64,000 bases of DNA from positions 18,424,197 through 18,488,196 of the forward strand of contig NC_133230.1 of the NCBI RefSeq assembly GCF_040436345.1. The letters run 5' to 3'. Below are positions 1 to 12,206 of the stretch, in pieces. The stretch is from Pagrus major (Eukaryota > Chordata > Actinopteri > Spariformes > Sparidae). Every line of letters begins with the position of its first letter. Position 1 is the first letter of the stretch. A model generated the notes under the pieces. That model ran no database searches. It saw nothing but the letters and a program-made list of their open reading frames with translations, and had not been told where the DNA came from. Position numbers and translations under genes: made by a program.

Positions 1-3000
1 TATTTCCCTCGGCACATATGGTCTGAAAAGTGGGGTTGAGATGACTTCAGCATGAGTCTTTTCTCTCTGAGAATGAAGCTTTTGAGACGCTCAGACTCTC
101 CCTCTCTCTCTCAAGAGATATTGTCTATATCAAGGGAAGAGCCAAAAAAAGAAGCTGCCGAGAATACTAATGAGAGCTTTAAGACTTGTAACACAAAGAG
201 TTGATTGTCATAGTGTTTTCCTTTCAATATCTGCGGCAGAGAGGCTTTTTTTGATTTGTGTTTATAAACCACATAGCCATGGTGGCTATGGATCATAAGG
301 GGGATGCGATCTTTAAAAAGGATTTAACTGTAGATAAACATCAAGTACACCTCCTCACGTTTACACCTTTCTTTTCCTCTCTGTCTCTTCCCCTCTCTCT
401 GTCTCTAAAGGCCAGCCTGATATCCTCCAAGCCTAATCTTAGACTCTGCTTCTTACATCAAAAGCCTGTCAGCCAGAGCACATGAAAGCCTGTTTTCTGA
501 GAGCTGCTAGTCGTCCGACTGGAACACTCGACGCGGCTTTAATTTTTATCCTGCGAACATTCGACAGAGGAGCTGATTTGGTAGCACATCCAGAGACATC
601 CGCGCATGGGTCAGCACATATACACTTTAAAAGTGTTTTAATGGAAATGCATTCAAATATATTCCCCTTTATATCCATCCCTTTGAAAATAAGCAGCAAA
701 AACTATAAAGTCTGAACTTCTGCAGCACAAACAAAACCTCATCATCAATCAGGCTGTTACTTGGGATAAAAAGGCGTGAGTCAATCAGCTTTGATGTTCA
801 GCTCGTTCAATATCGCTGTCAACTTTCAAAGTCAGTTACGGGGTTCATCTTTGTTTGCGAGACGGAATATGACGTGTCTACACCCTCGACTTTGGTAGAT
901 ACAGTAAACAACATCTGGCTTTGTGGGAGTTTTTCGAGATGTTTACGCATGTATAAAATATTGCACATCTACTGACGCAATGCGATTTGACGTGGATTGT
1001 GTGTAAACAGCTCCCTGATTCTTGTGTTGTGTATCAAGACGATAAAATGTCACATTGCCAGGCGCTTCAGGTAGAAAAACAGCCTGCAAATGAAGTTGAT
1101 TAATAGGAAACAAAGAGGAACAAAAGCAGTTTGTGTTTGCTGAGGAGATTTTCTCTAACATGCCGTCTTCGGAGGCTCTGATGGCACAACAGAAGGTGCA
1201 GTAATAAATCATGCGTTGCATACAAAAGCATCATAATAGCTCACGGGTTATTCAATATTGAGATGCCAAGGCCTGAATCAGAATGTAGAGAACAGCTTTT
1301 GTCTGCTTCTCTTTGAAAATTTTTTTTTTTTTTTTTTTTTAGCAAAACATCGATTTGATATTCCGGTGGATTTCTCCTTCAGCTCTTCCTTCAGCATCGT
1401 TGTTGCGCTTTATTCAAGTCAACAAGTTCACAGCGTTGTCTCAGGCTCGATAAAGCTTCCCACATATAGAAATGCAATACAAAATCTCTTCCTTAAGAAA
1501 ACTGGCCTTAAGGTTTTATATAATAGGGATAATAATCAAGGACAGAGCAGCATTAGCAAGGCTGAGAAGCATCCTCCACATCAGATGATTATTTTTCTCT
1601 CCAACTTAGATAAGTAGGCTAAGTAGGACACTGTGGAACTGAGAAATAGATCATTATCCGGCTGAAAAATAACACGTTGAGAAATGATTCTGGCAATTCA
1701 AACATACAAAAGCCTCTTTTATGTGATGTCTTCTGGGTAGTGACAATGTAACGTTCATCCTCCAGTGTGCACCATCTTTCATACGGCTGGAAAAAACTAT
1801 CTGGGGTAGCTCACTGGTCCTGCTTATAGTATCTTCTCTGTTAATACACAAATACACGCGTTTATTGTTGTATTGATGGTGAGTCGGCCGTTGAAAAGCA
1901 CACAGAGATTTAAAAAAGGCGTGTTGATACATCTGTCTTTCCTGAAACGGTTGCAAGCCCATCTGCCAAGTCTGTCTGACGGATGATCCATTTGGTGGGA
2001 GACATTAACATATTGAACGTGGGGGATATCGAGCCAAGGGATTACAGCAACACGATCCTGGGTGGATCCGATCTGGAGGTATTAAAAATGAAATAAGAAA
2101 TCTCGCAGCCTTGCATCAGGCTACTCTGTTCTGCTCCACTCACTGCAGGTGATTTAGGAGGTTTAACAATAGTACTGATCCTGTGGGAAGATTAGACTTC
2201 TTCTTCTCTGACCATCACTCCCTCTCATTCTCTCCTCTTCACACTCATGAGCACAAAGAAACACCAGTTCTCACCCAGACATGAGAGATTATTGGTTGCA
2301 CCTTTGGACCGAGTTCAAGCCTTAATCTGAGAATTTATTTCATTGATACCACAGTGGATGTCATGTTGGAGCTTGGTAACCAGCCTCTCTGTTTTTAGCC
2401 AGAGGGTGAGATTTAATGAGTCTCTGTCAAGAGCAAAGAAAAAGAAATAAAGATATTCTTATAATTATTCAGATGTTACTCTAAGTTTCTTTCTCAAATT
2501 ATTCAAAAGCCCCCATGTTAGGGAAAAAGTGGCCTCTTGAGTGCCCCTTTGATAGATGAGAACATGATGAAGTGCTGTTCGGGGGGCCTTTCCAGTGGAG
2601 AAAACGTGATGGGCACCCTACATGCTAGAAATTTGCATTTGAAAATTGGCAGCCATATTAGCATTACAGCTGCCAAGCCAGAGACCACTGGTCAAGATGG
2701 AGTTTCAACTTTTGTAAGCGTGAAACCAGCAGATGGTTTTTAACAGGACAGATTCCAGCCGTGTTTGTGGCAACAAAACCAGCACAAATAAAATTGAAAA
2801 TTTAACTTAAAAAAAACAAAGTTGCACTGCCTCTGCCTCTTCCAGTTGTGGTTCCTGGAAAAATCCAGCCTGGTGGCAGACCGAACAGCATAGTCACCAT
2901 TACAGACACCAGTCAGTTAAACTCCCAGTCACTCTAGGTGTTAGAGGGAAGCACCATACTACAGCTAAAGACTATTTTAAGCTGTCTGTAAAGCTGTACA

Positions 3001-6000
3001 TGTTATATGATTTAAGGTCTGGTTTGTACCTGAAAGACCCCCTTGTGTTTGAAGTTGTTTCCATGGCTGTTTCAACAGTGCTTGCATCAATGCAGTACTT
3101 TACAAGTTAAGATGTTTCATAATATGAAGAAATATTTATGATTTAATTGATAAAATTGATCATATATGTAATTTATTTTGGTGCCTATTTTTATCATTTC
3201 AATTTGTGTGATGTTGATCTGAACACTTACTCATTCCCCTTTAGCCCCAGAAGACCAATTTGCCACCGCTAAAAACTCCCCCAGTATCACAACTGTCTCT
3301 TAGTTATTAAGCTCTGAAGATATTGGCCCCAGAAGGAAATTATAAATTCTCGTCGACTGCTGATAGCCGTCTTATTTCAGTATCTTCATGATAGGCGAAA
3401 AGCGGACTCGCCGTCCGTCGGCCGCTCAGTGAATATGGCTGATATGGAGCGTGTCATTTTTTAGATGATAAACTTGTTTAATTCCACTGTGCTTGACACA
3501 GCGCTGAGAATATGCATGAGTGAGTATGCATTATTAAAACGGCCTGTTCAGGCAGCCCTAACGCAATAAGGAGAGGGGTCCTCCGTGTTAATCTTACAGG
3601 CGTTCCCTGCTGCTGACGGTGCGTGTATCAGAAGTTAGAGGCTATGTTTCAGGTCTTATTTCATAATCATGTGCAGCGTTTGCATATTTGACTGAAGATT
3701 TCAAAAAATGGGGAAACCTGACACTCTCTCTTCTTGGATTTCTTTGATATCTGTGCATAGATACCAGAAAAGATGACTAAATAGGCACATTTATTATATT
3801 TATTATTTATTAAACTAGGTGTCACTTGAGCTAATATGGCACTGGGTAAATGTCCACATGCGTTTGCATGAATATTTCAAACCTCATGGAGAACTGCTGG
3901 AGAAACCACACTTTATTTATTGACTACAATAATTGAGATCCAGTTTAATAAACATTAGCATTAGCAAATCTACAAACTACCCAATGAGTTTTAAAGCATC
4001 GACAACAGTGTCAGACTGTAAATGCAAAACTGAAATTGCACTCTACATCTTCTCCCACCTCAGAGCTCCTACCTCTTTATGCAAAAGAGATTTCATCAGT
4101 ACATTTTGAGAATTTATTAGGATCCGTGGGAAACTCTGACTGCCAAAGCCATCCCCTGTAATTTCATAAAACCACATTAGAGGAATGTTTATCTGTTCTC
4201 AGCTTCCACCTTCATTTATTTTACGCTTAATTTCAATGGGAATGTCATGTTTCTGTGTCTGCTTCCTTAAAAATATTCACAAATTGCAGCTGTTATGGAT
4301 GGAAACCCTCGCTACTTTTTTGTCATCCCAAGTGTGCTCATCAATCTCCTAACAGCCCTTGGAAATAGATGTAACACAAGCAGATGTGGGCATATGAAAA
4401 TGCCCTTAATAAACATTTATCTGAATTGCTATTGTCACCCCTCGTTAGTCGACATTTCATTCATCGAACAGCTGAGAATCAGCAAATCTTCACTTGCTGG
4501 AGCCCCGGCACAGGCCCTCATGCGGCCCCCGGAGCAAGTCCAAGGAGCTGAGGGAAGCACACGTCAATAACAGTAAGCCAATTAAAATCACTCTTCATTT
4601 AAGCTGTGATCTCTATTGATTTGCCTTTCAATTCTCATCCATCACAGCCGCAGACTGCCTTGAAGGATTGGAGGGATAGACTGTCTGACTGACTCAGTTT
4701 CTCTGCCGCCACTGTACCAACTACTGGCAGCTTTTCACAGAATCAAGGCAGCTGGTTACACAAGCTGTTTTGTAGACTAAACAAAACCCTGAGCCCTTCA
4801 AGACTGAAAGCTGGTGGATTTGATTGTGTTGCAAAGCTGCAGAAAGAAACGGCAACTGAAATGTCGACTGCATATCAAAGCAAACACAGGGCACACAGTA
4901 AACAACAAAAATAATCAGAAATCAATATGGATTCAGGTTCTAAAACTAGACATGAACCTCAGGGTGTGAAGCTGTTGTTGATTTTCTTTTCAGTGGCTAA
5001 AAATATCAGGTTTCAAGTTCATTAAATTGGATTTAAAAGGGAAAAAACATCATCTGCTCTTGGCTTTAGTTTTCTGAACTGAGCACAGAAAAGTCCTCTA
5101 AACTAAAAGGCAATGAGTTGATGCCAACCAAAAACAGAGCTAAAAGAGAGTGAATATCAGGCTCACTTTCTTCAGGTGGCCAGAAACATGACTTTAAATG
5201 AATGTAATAATGGATTTGTCATGGTTTACAGCTAGTTGTGTCGCACCTAAGTGGCCAAAAGATCAATTTATGGAGGTTTAAGGTTTGGAAAAGATGGTTA
5301 GTATAGTTGAAACATATCTACAAGAAATGAAACATGAATAGCGGTCACCCCAGTGCAATTCACATGCTTTTTTGAGAAATCCATCGAGACATCCAAAAAG
5401 GTTTTGACAGGCTAATGTAAATGTAGATATCTCAATGTAGATATTGAACAAACGGCCAAAGCTGTCCGTGACAAAACTACCTCAACCCAAGGTCCACTTC
5501 CTGTTCTTCAAGCGATAGCGTTTTTTTTATCCTGGGAGCACATGTCTCACGGAGCAGTGAGAAAGAAACACAGACATCATTGTCCAGTGTTTTACTCTGA
5601 CCATCGGCTCCATTGAGAGGAGTTCAAAACATATTCTTCAATGGTGTCAAAAACCTGTCAAAAAGACTCTTCTTGATGATCAACTCCATTTGAAGGTCAG
5701 ATGGAAGATGTGCATCGGGCCCAGAGGCTCCTTTCTTCTTTTTGTTCTTCTTCTGACACCATCTCTCCCTCTCCACGAGGCAGTGGAGGTCAAGCAGCAG
5801 GGTGGGGGTTGGTGGTAGTGACTTGACATGAATTGTAAATGAGTGAATAAAAGTGTGGATGTGAGCGTCCATCTACACAGCACTGCTTCAGCCTTTTTTC
5901 TTTCTTTTTTTTTGCTTACTTTGATTTAATACTTGTCTTGTAAGCATACCTAAATGTTAATAATTCTAGTGCTTGCAGATGCATTTCTACCAAGCTCCCT

Positions 6001-7042
6001 GTTTTCTTGCAGACTCAAAGGCCTTGAACTGTCAGTGTCTTCCCCCCCGAGCACATACAGCACACTGTATCAACTTTCTGGTTCAGCAGCTTTGATAATA
6101 ATCTGACCTCACCTGTTTGGTTGACTTGGGGAGTTATGATTTTCATTCTGTATGCTGTGTGAACACCACAAAGTGGGAGTGAGTATTCATCTCGCTGCCT
6201 TGAATAAAGGAGGCTTTATTTCCCAAAGGTTATTTTGCGACAACAAACCTCCTTTAAGAGTGTCGTCTGAAGCAGCTTTATCCTGGACTGAGGCCATTTT
6301 TTTTTCACAAATCACTGCCAATTAACATTAAAAGCTGGCAAGGGATGGCACCTCCGTTTTCATTATCGTCCCCCTGATAAAGAGCACCCACACAAACACA
6401 CAGGAACAACACATGAAAAGGTCACCTTGACAAGGTGACAAGCTGGTGATAACTGTGAACTTTGGCAAAAACAAGAGCCAAAGAACCTGGATTCTGCTAT
6501 CAATTTAATGCAAAATGTGGTTGAAAACTGTACCTAAAGGTCACGTACATTATTACATGTAACTTTCATGAAATAATGATACACTCGAGAGGAAGGTTGC
6601 TGTTATGCCTTTGATTTATTTATAGTGGCATTTCCGAGAATGTGTGTACAGCTGACAGACCTGAAGTAGGTTATCTGAACTCCTACTCTTAATACAGCCT
6701 GAAAGTCCGGGACACATCTGGCTCTCTTTCAGCCTTTATTCCTGCCTGCAGGCTGTGTTTCTTTATCATGCCTCGTACACTAGGTCTTACTGCCCTGACA
6801 AGGCAACAGAGGTGGCAAGTATTTACTCCGGTCCTGTTCTTAAATCAAATTTTGAGTTTGAGTATTTTGTTTTTATGACTTTCTACTTCAATCTTCAGTT
6901 CACAGTTGACTCCATTATACTCTCATCACATTTTCAAAATAATACTTATTAATAGAGGACTATTACTTGAATTGAGTTTTTTTTAAATTGTATTGATACT
7001 TTTAACACAGCAAGTGTAGCGAGGTCAAGTTATACATCAGTA
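1..7042. other. Gene-poor stretch, no gene recognised
   Basis: No open reading frame here looks like a known protein and none can be chained into a spliced gene. The base composition is AT-rich with a T20-type homopolymer run near 1319-1340. Two short pieces of dispersed repeats are visible: a minisatellite-like segment at about 2640-2790 that resembles 8228-8512, and a fragment at 5127-5190 that resembles 34380-34440. Regulatory elements could be present but cannot be recognised without alignment to other fish. Confidence 0.6.
5127..5190. repeat. Dispersed repeat fragment, second copy at 34380-34440
   Basis: The stretch starting CCAAAAACAGAGC and ending CAGGTGGCCAGAAACA recurs near 34380 with a few substitutions and small indels. 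Two unlinked, diverged copies in one window indicate an interspersed element. The family cannot be named from the sequence alone. Confidence 0.6.
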
Positions 7043-7648
7043 ATATCCATAACAGAGTCAAATCCTGAGATGGCAGCCGTTTGATTGACAGCTCATTTGA
7101 GTAGATAGGAGCTTCTATGCCCGCCACTGAGCCTACAACAGCCAATGAGTGATGGCGTAAACAAGTAACTTACTCTCTCTTCTTTCTCCTCTCTCCTGAA
7201 CCACTTAAACGCCAGCCTTCGCTAGTGACGCATCAAGTAGCCAATGAGATTTCAAATCCAGTAATATATAGTTTATATTATAGTTTTTAAAGCCTTAAAC
7301 TTGGAAACTATGCATGTTAATGTCATTTTATGCATTTTGCTCCTTATATCCATAACAGAGTCAAATCCTGAGATGGCAGCCGTTTGATTGACAGCTCATT
7401 TGAGTAGATAGGAGCTTCTATGCCCGCCACTGAGCCTACAACAGCCAATGAGTGATGGCGTAAACAAGTAACTTACTCTCTCTTCTTTCTCCTCTCTCCT
7501 GAACCACTTAAACGCCAGCCTTCGCTAGTGACGCATCAAGTAGCCAATGAGATTTCAAATCCAGTAATATATAGTTTATATTATAGTTTTTAAAGCCTTA
7601 AACTTGGAAACTATGCATGTTAATGTCATTTTATGCATTTTGCTCCTT
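7043..7648. repeat. Perfect direct tandem duplication, 2 x 303 bp
   Basis: Unit 1 is 7043-7345 and unit 2 is 7346-7648. Read side by side the two units appear identical at every base, and the junction is exact with no spacer. The unit is single-copy-like sequence containing a pyrimidine-rich run and two CCAATGAG motifs. Absence of any mismatch in AT-rich noncoding DNA means a very recent duplication, a segregating copy-number allele, or an assembly artefact. Confidence 0.95.
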
Positions 7649-10600
7649 GAATAGGCTGTTTTAGACTGGATAGGTGTTTTAGGAGGATTTTACATACATT
7701 TCCAGATATAAGAACAAGTTAAGAAAGCTGTGGATTAAATGTTGCCACAATTATGTTGAAACATTGTAGATTGAATAAGCATATACAACTTTCAGGCTGC
7801 TGATATCTATTCTTGTGGACAAAGAGTGTTGTAAAAATTCCTATTTAAAAAAAAAATTAAATGCAAGGAACATTTCTGCCCATGCCAAGCTGGATTCTTA
7901 GTATAACCAATGATTAAAACATTTAATTACAAGTTATAGTATAGCAGTTCTCTGCAAGGATTTTTATGTGGGCAGCTTACATTAGCTGGATCTTGCCTCA
8001 AGATAAGTTGATTACATTAGTTTTAACATATTCATTTCCATGACGGGCTTAAGATGATTACATTTACAGAAAAGTTCCTCTGGGTTGAGTTCAACAACTT
8101 TTAATATTTAAAGATATAACATGTAACATTTCCACATTTAAGTAGACATCTGTTATATATTTTGTTGAGTACTTTGTAATTTCACGAGGTAACGTGTGTT
8201 TCATATCACGTTCACATTACATATTTATTACCTGATTTTAATGTAGGGAGGCAGAGGGGATGGTAATGGCAACAAGGCTGCCAAGCCAGTGACCAAGGTT
8301 CTTGTCCGAGTTCCAACATTTGTAAACGTGACACAACTGGATATTTAACGAGACTGCAGGACAATTTCCATCTGTGCTTGTGGCAACAAAAAACGTGTAT
8401 TTTGAAGAAGAAGTTGGGACATCTTGCTATGTTTGTGGCGACAAAACTGGGTGTTTTTAATGAGACCTCGGCACATCTCCAGCCAAGTTTGTAGTGACCA
8501 AGAAAAGTATTTTCATGGCAGAACATGATGAACCCTAACCAAATGGGTTTTCAAGTCCTTTTTTTGCAATCTGTCCTTTTGTTGCAGTTAATGATTTTTT
8601 GGAAAAGTGTTTTCCGAACCCGGACATTGCCATCATTTGTGCAAACATGGAGCAGCCTGAGTATCTAATTCCTGCTCGTGGGTTAAAGTTGCAGCCCGTG
8701 ATGCCAACAGATGTCACGGCGGGATGATGGTCCTCGATGCTGCCGAGGTTTCACCATGGCAACGCTTTGCCTCTCGCACCCTGGCGTGTGCCAAGGAGGC
8801 CCCTGGCAGCACTCGCTCTCCTCCTCAGCGCCGTGGCAGCCCCGGTGTTCCAGGCCACCACATTGTTTCGGCAATGATTAATTACCGTCCTGATGAAATG
8901 TGAAGGCTCTGGAAATGTCACAGGGATGACATGGGCTTGTCAGTGTGGGCCAGCAGGGAGGAGTGTATCGCACACAGACATCTGGAAGGATACGGAGCAC
9001 CAGCCGCTCGCTGGAGAGAACTTCTTATTACCTGAGCTGGTTTCTGTTGGATTTTATGTAACTTCATTTTTTACCTATTCTATTATATCTTTACACTGTC
9101 AGTGTGCTCCCCAAGTTTGGATTTCAAGCTGATGTCTTTTGTCATCTCTCTCCCGATTAAATGAAATGTAAACCCAATTAAAGTCGAGCCAATTTATCAA
9201 GCAATGTCAGAAAATGTGTTTTCTCTCCTAACTCAACAATCAATATGAAACTCACAGTGAATGAGCAGTAAACACCTGATTATATTAATTATCACGATGC
9301 CTCTAAACATGCACCGAGCTCTTCTCCTTTATGCTGTCGGCAAACAATAACCTCTCATGCAGACGTACGGTAGGTTCGAGATGTCTGCATAAGTGTTTAA
9401 TCCATTTGTGTCCGTGGAAAAAAAGCGGAGGAAGGTATCGCTTGATGAAAAACACAAATGACATACCAAATTTCCCTGATGAATTGGTCCATTTACTGAA
9501 ATAAATTGAATTGATGCAAAGGATCCCAGAGGAGCAGAAAATTGTTCAGCTATGGATGAAAACCCTCTCAGAGCTACGGCACCTACAAGCAGCCAGGCTT
9601 ATTTGTATTACACATAAGACTTGTAAAGATGTGCTGACAGCCCCTGTTTATCCCACTTAATAAGAGCAGGTTCTGGTTTTTTTTCTCAGAGCTAAAATGT
9701 TTGCTAATTAACTGGGGACAAAAACAGGAACAAATGCAATTATTTAAACGGATGAATCTGATTTCTTTTTGTTATTATATGAGAGATGCATGTGTTGAAA
9801 TCTGAATGATGATGAAATCCCGTCTTTGTTTATTTTTAGCCCATCTGTTTAAGGTAAACCCCCGCCACTGAAACACCAGGTATCCATATGGTGAGGCAGA
9901 CTGTGAGTGATGTTGAAACCAGCTCCGTGACTGGGAAGCCATCGGTTCATGTTAAAGCACATGTTCAGAAGTGATAAAGATATATGCTCATGCTAATTCC
10001 TCATTGAGTTTCAAAGTCACATTCAAGGATCTTTTCCACTCGTGAAACATGATCCGAACACATGCATTTTTAATCTTTGCTGTTAGTTTTCTCCATTTTG
10101 GCAACACATCGTCACACATCCATCTCTCGCCGCCGCCACTTTGAGGTTGCGGAAAAAAACATATGGCGAGTCACCAGAATGGCTTGCGTTGAGCAGATGT
10201 TTTTGGTTAATTGAAATGCATTTGATCTTGAATGATTAGTGTCCATCAGAGCATTTCCTTGTTTGGCGTCCTAATGACCGGGATGCTGTGACAGCGTGTT
10301 CCCTCATGCTGGTTTTATGGGCCAACTTATCCACACGCCATTACCAGTTCCAGATCACTGACGTCAGCACTGTAGGTCAATTAGATCAGCTCTATTGGAT
10401 GCACAGAGAACAACATCATTTATTCAACAACGTCAGTATTCTGTATGTAGAACTTGTGTTTCACCTCAGTCAGAAGAAAAAGAAGCAGGTAGAGTATATA
10501 TTTTTAACCAGGTTTTGAAGAAAGTGCGCAGTATTGCTCTTACCTCCATCTGAACTGCTCTTATGCCCACAGAGGACGCCAAAGGTCAGTTATAGTTGAA

Positions 10601-11711
10601 TTCCCCGGGCCGATGTAGATGCAGGGTCAATAGCTCGGAGGCAGAGCTACTTTGTTAGACAAGTGTCTCTCCGAACCATAACTCAACCCTCTTTTCATGC
10701 AAGCTCAAGGGTTACCAGCAGCATTCAGTGTGTTTAATCGTCTATGCCGACTTTTTATAAGCGTGGTTAACATATCCAATATGTTGAGAGGCTGGCGGTA
10801 AATTCACCTCTGAGAAATGTTTGGCTACATTTAATGACTCATGTAAACATGCAAGGCTCCTGTGGGGAATTGGCAAAATTCAGAGAAAATAAAACCTTTT
10901 GAAAGAAAAGTTTGTCTTCCCTCCAGACTTAATGAGCATGATTTTTCAAGTCTTTGCATTCCTGAAACAGGAAGCGGGTGAAATTACCCAAACATCTAAA
11001 GTGTAGTCGGTAATTGGCTCCACTAATTTTTAAATCTGCAGGCTATGAAATAAGTACAACAGTAAACTTTGGCTGGAATGCTCATTTTTGGGCTAAAATA
11101 TTAACTACAAAATATTAGTGCGCAGACGGGCCAAGACATATATTATTGGTACAACAGCCTCTTCTAACATCAGCCCATAAAGGACGTTACCACTCTTAAT
11201 GATTTTCTTGCAATGCCAACATTTTGTGTCAGCAAAATTAGTAATTTCGGACAATAAAGTTTATCCTTGAACTTACAATATCCAGCCTGTGTTTGAAAAC
11301 TGTTGAGAGATCTTTGCAAAAAATCTGTGTTTATTTAAATATTCTGTTTTTATAAGAATATCAGCCAATATATCAATATCATATTTATTTATTTTTTACT
11401 CCATAACATATTATTACAGCAAGAGCTTCAAACTTTTGGACACAACTCTACAAATGTGCTCACTTCAGTGACATAGAGAGGACTGACTCGTCTGTCTTTA
11501 GTGAAAAGATGCAGTTTAAAAAAAATTTTGTTTTGTTTGTTGCTGTATTTGCATTGTGTGACTAGTGTATACGTATATGACTATTTTCACAGGCTTGAAA
11601 ACTGTATCGTACTCGACATGAAGCCTAAATTAGTTTTTGTATGTTCTGTTTGGTGTGATGTTATTTTGCTGAGCTTGAGTGTCTTTGTATCTAATATGCA
11701 GAGCACTTAAC
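7649..11711. other. Gene-poor stretch, no gene recognised
   Basis: No coding gene is supported. The only structured element seen is the short degenerate tandem repeat at 8341-8510. ORFs up to about 100 codons on both strands have no recognisable domain and are taken as chance. Confidence 0.55.
8228..8512. repeat. Degenerate minisatellite-like repeat, unit about 57 bp
   Basis: Three consecutive degenerate units (about 8341-8398, 8399-8454 and 8455-8510) each contain a version of GTTTGTGGCRACAAAA followed by a run of T or A and a GAGAC-type motif. The 5' flank (GCTGCCAAGCCAGTGACCA) and one unit recur near 2670-2790. The pair is therefore a dispersed repeat with an internal variable number of units. 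Confidence 0.6.
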
Positions 11712-12206
11712 TGTCACGATGTCAGCTTTAGTATCCCCGCTCATTCTGCCACCTCTTCAGACACATTACCACAGGACCCCTTTAGCATCACTCTTTACCT
11801 GTCCACCAGATGTACGCTCATTTTTCTCCTCCCACACACACCTGCCCGAGCACCTCATTCCTTTATCAGACACTCATATACAGTGTATACCGACAAAGAT
11901 CCATTGTGATCCATGTGCCTCGTGCCTTTGAGTTCCAGCCATCTGTATTTGTACCTGATCTGTTACTGTTTTTTTTCCTTTTACCCGTTCTGGATTTACC
12001 TGGATTTTGGCCTGATGCCTGTTTATCACCTGCCTGCCTGCCTTGCTCCTCTGGATTTGTTTTTGTTTGTTTGTTCAGACTGCCTTCCTGGTGTTGACCC
12101 ATGCCTGCTTTATGGACCTTATTTTTTATAAATAAATCATTGAACTGATCCAGCCTGCCTGCCTTCGTCTGCATCGCTGTTGCCTGTGTTCACCAGCCAT
12201 GATACA
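11712..12206 (+). mobile_element. Solo LTR candidate (LTR retrotransposon remnant)
   Basis: The 495-bp segment starts TGTCACGATG and ends CATGATACA, giving the TG...CA termini of long terminal repeats. It is flanked by the same four bases, TAAC, at 11708-11711 and 12207-12210, as expected for an integrase target-site duplication. A polyadenylation signal AATAAA lies at 12131-12136, in the 3' part. The pyrimidine-rich CCTGCCTGCCTG tract resembles fish LTRs that I recall. No internal coding region is present, so recombination between LTRs is inferred. The family is not assigned. Confidence 0.65.
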
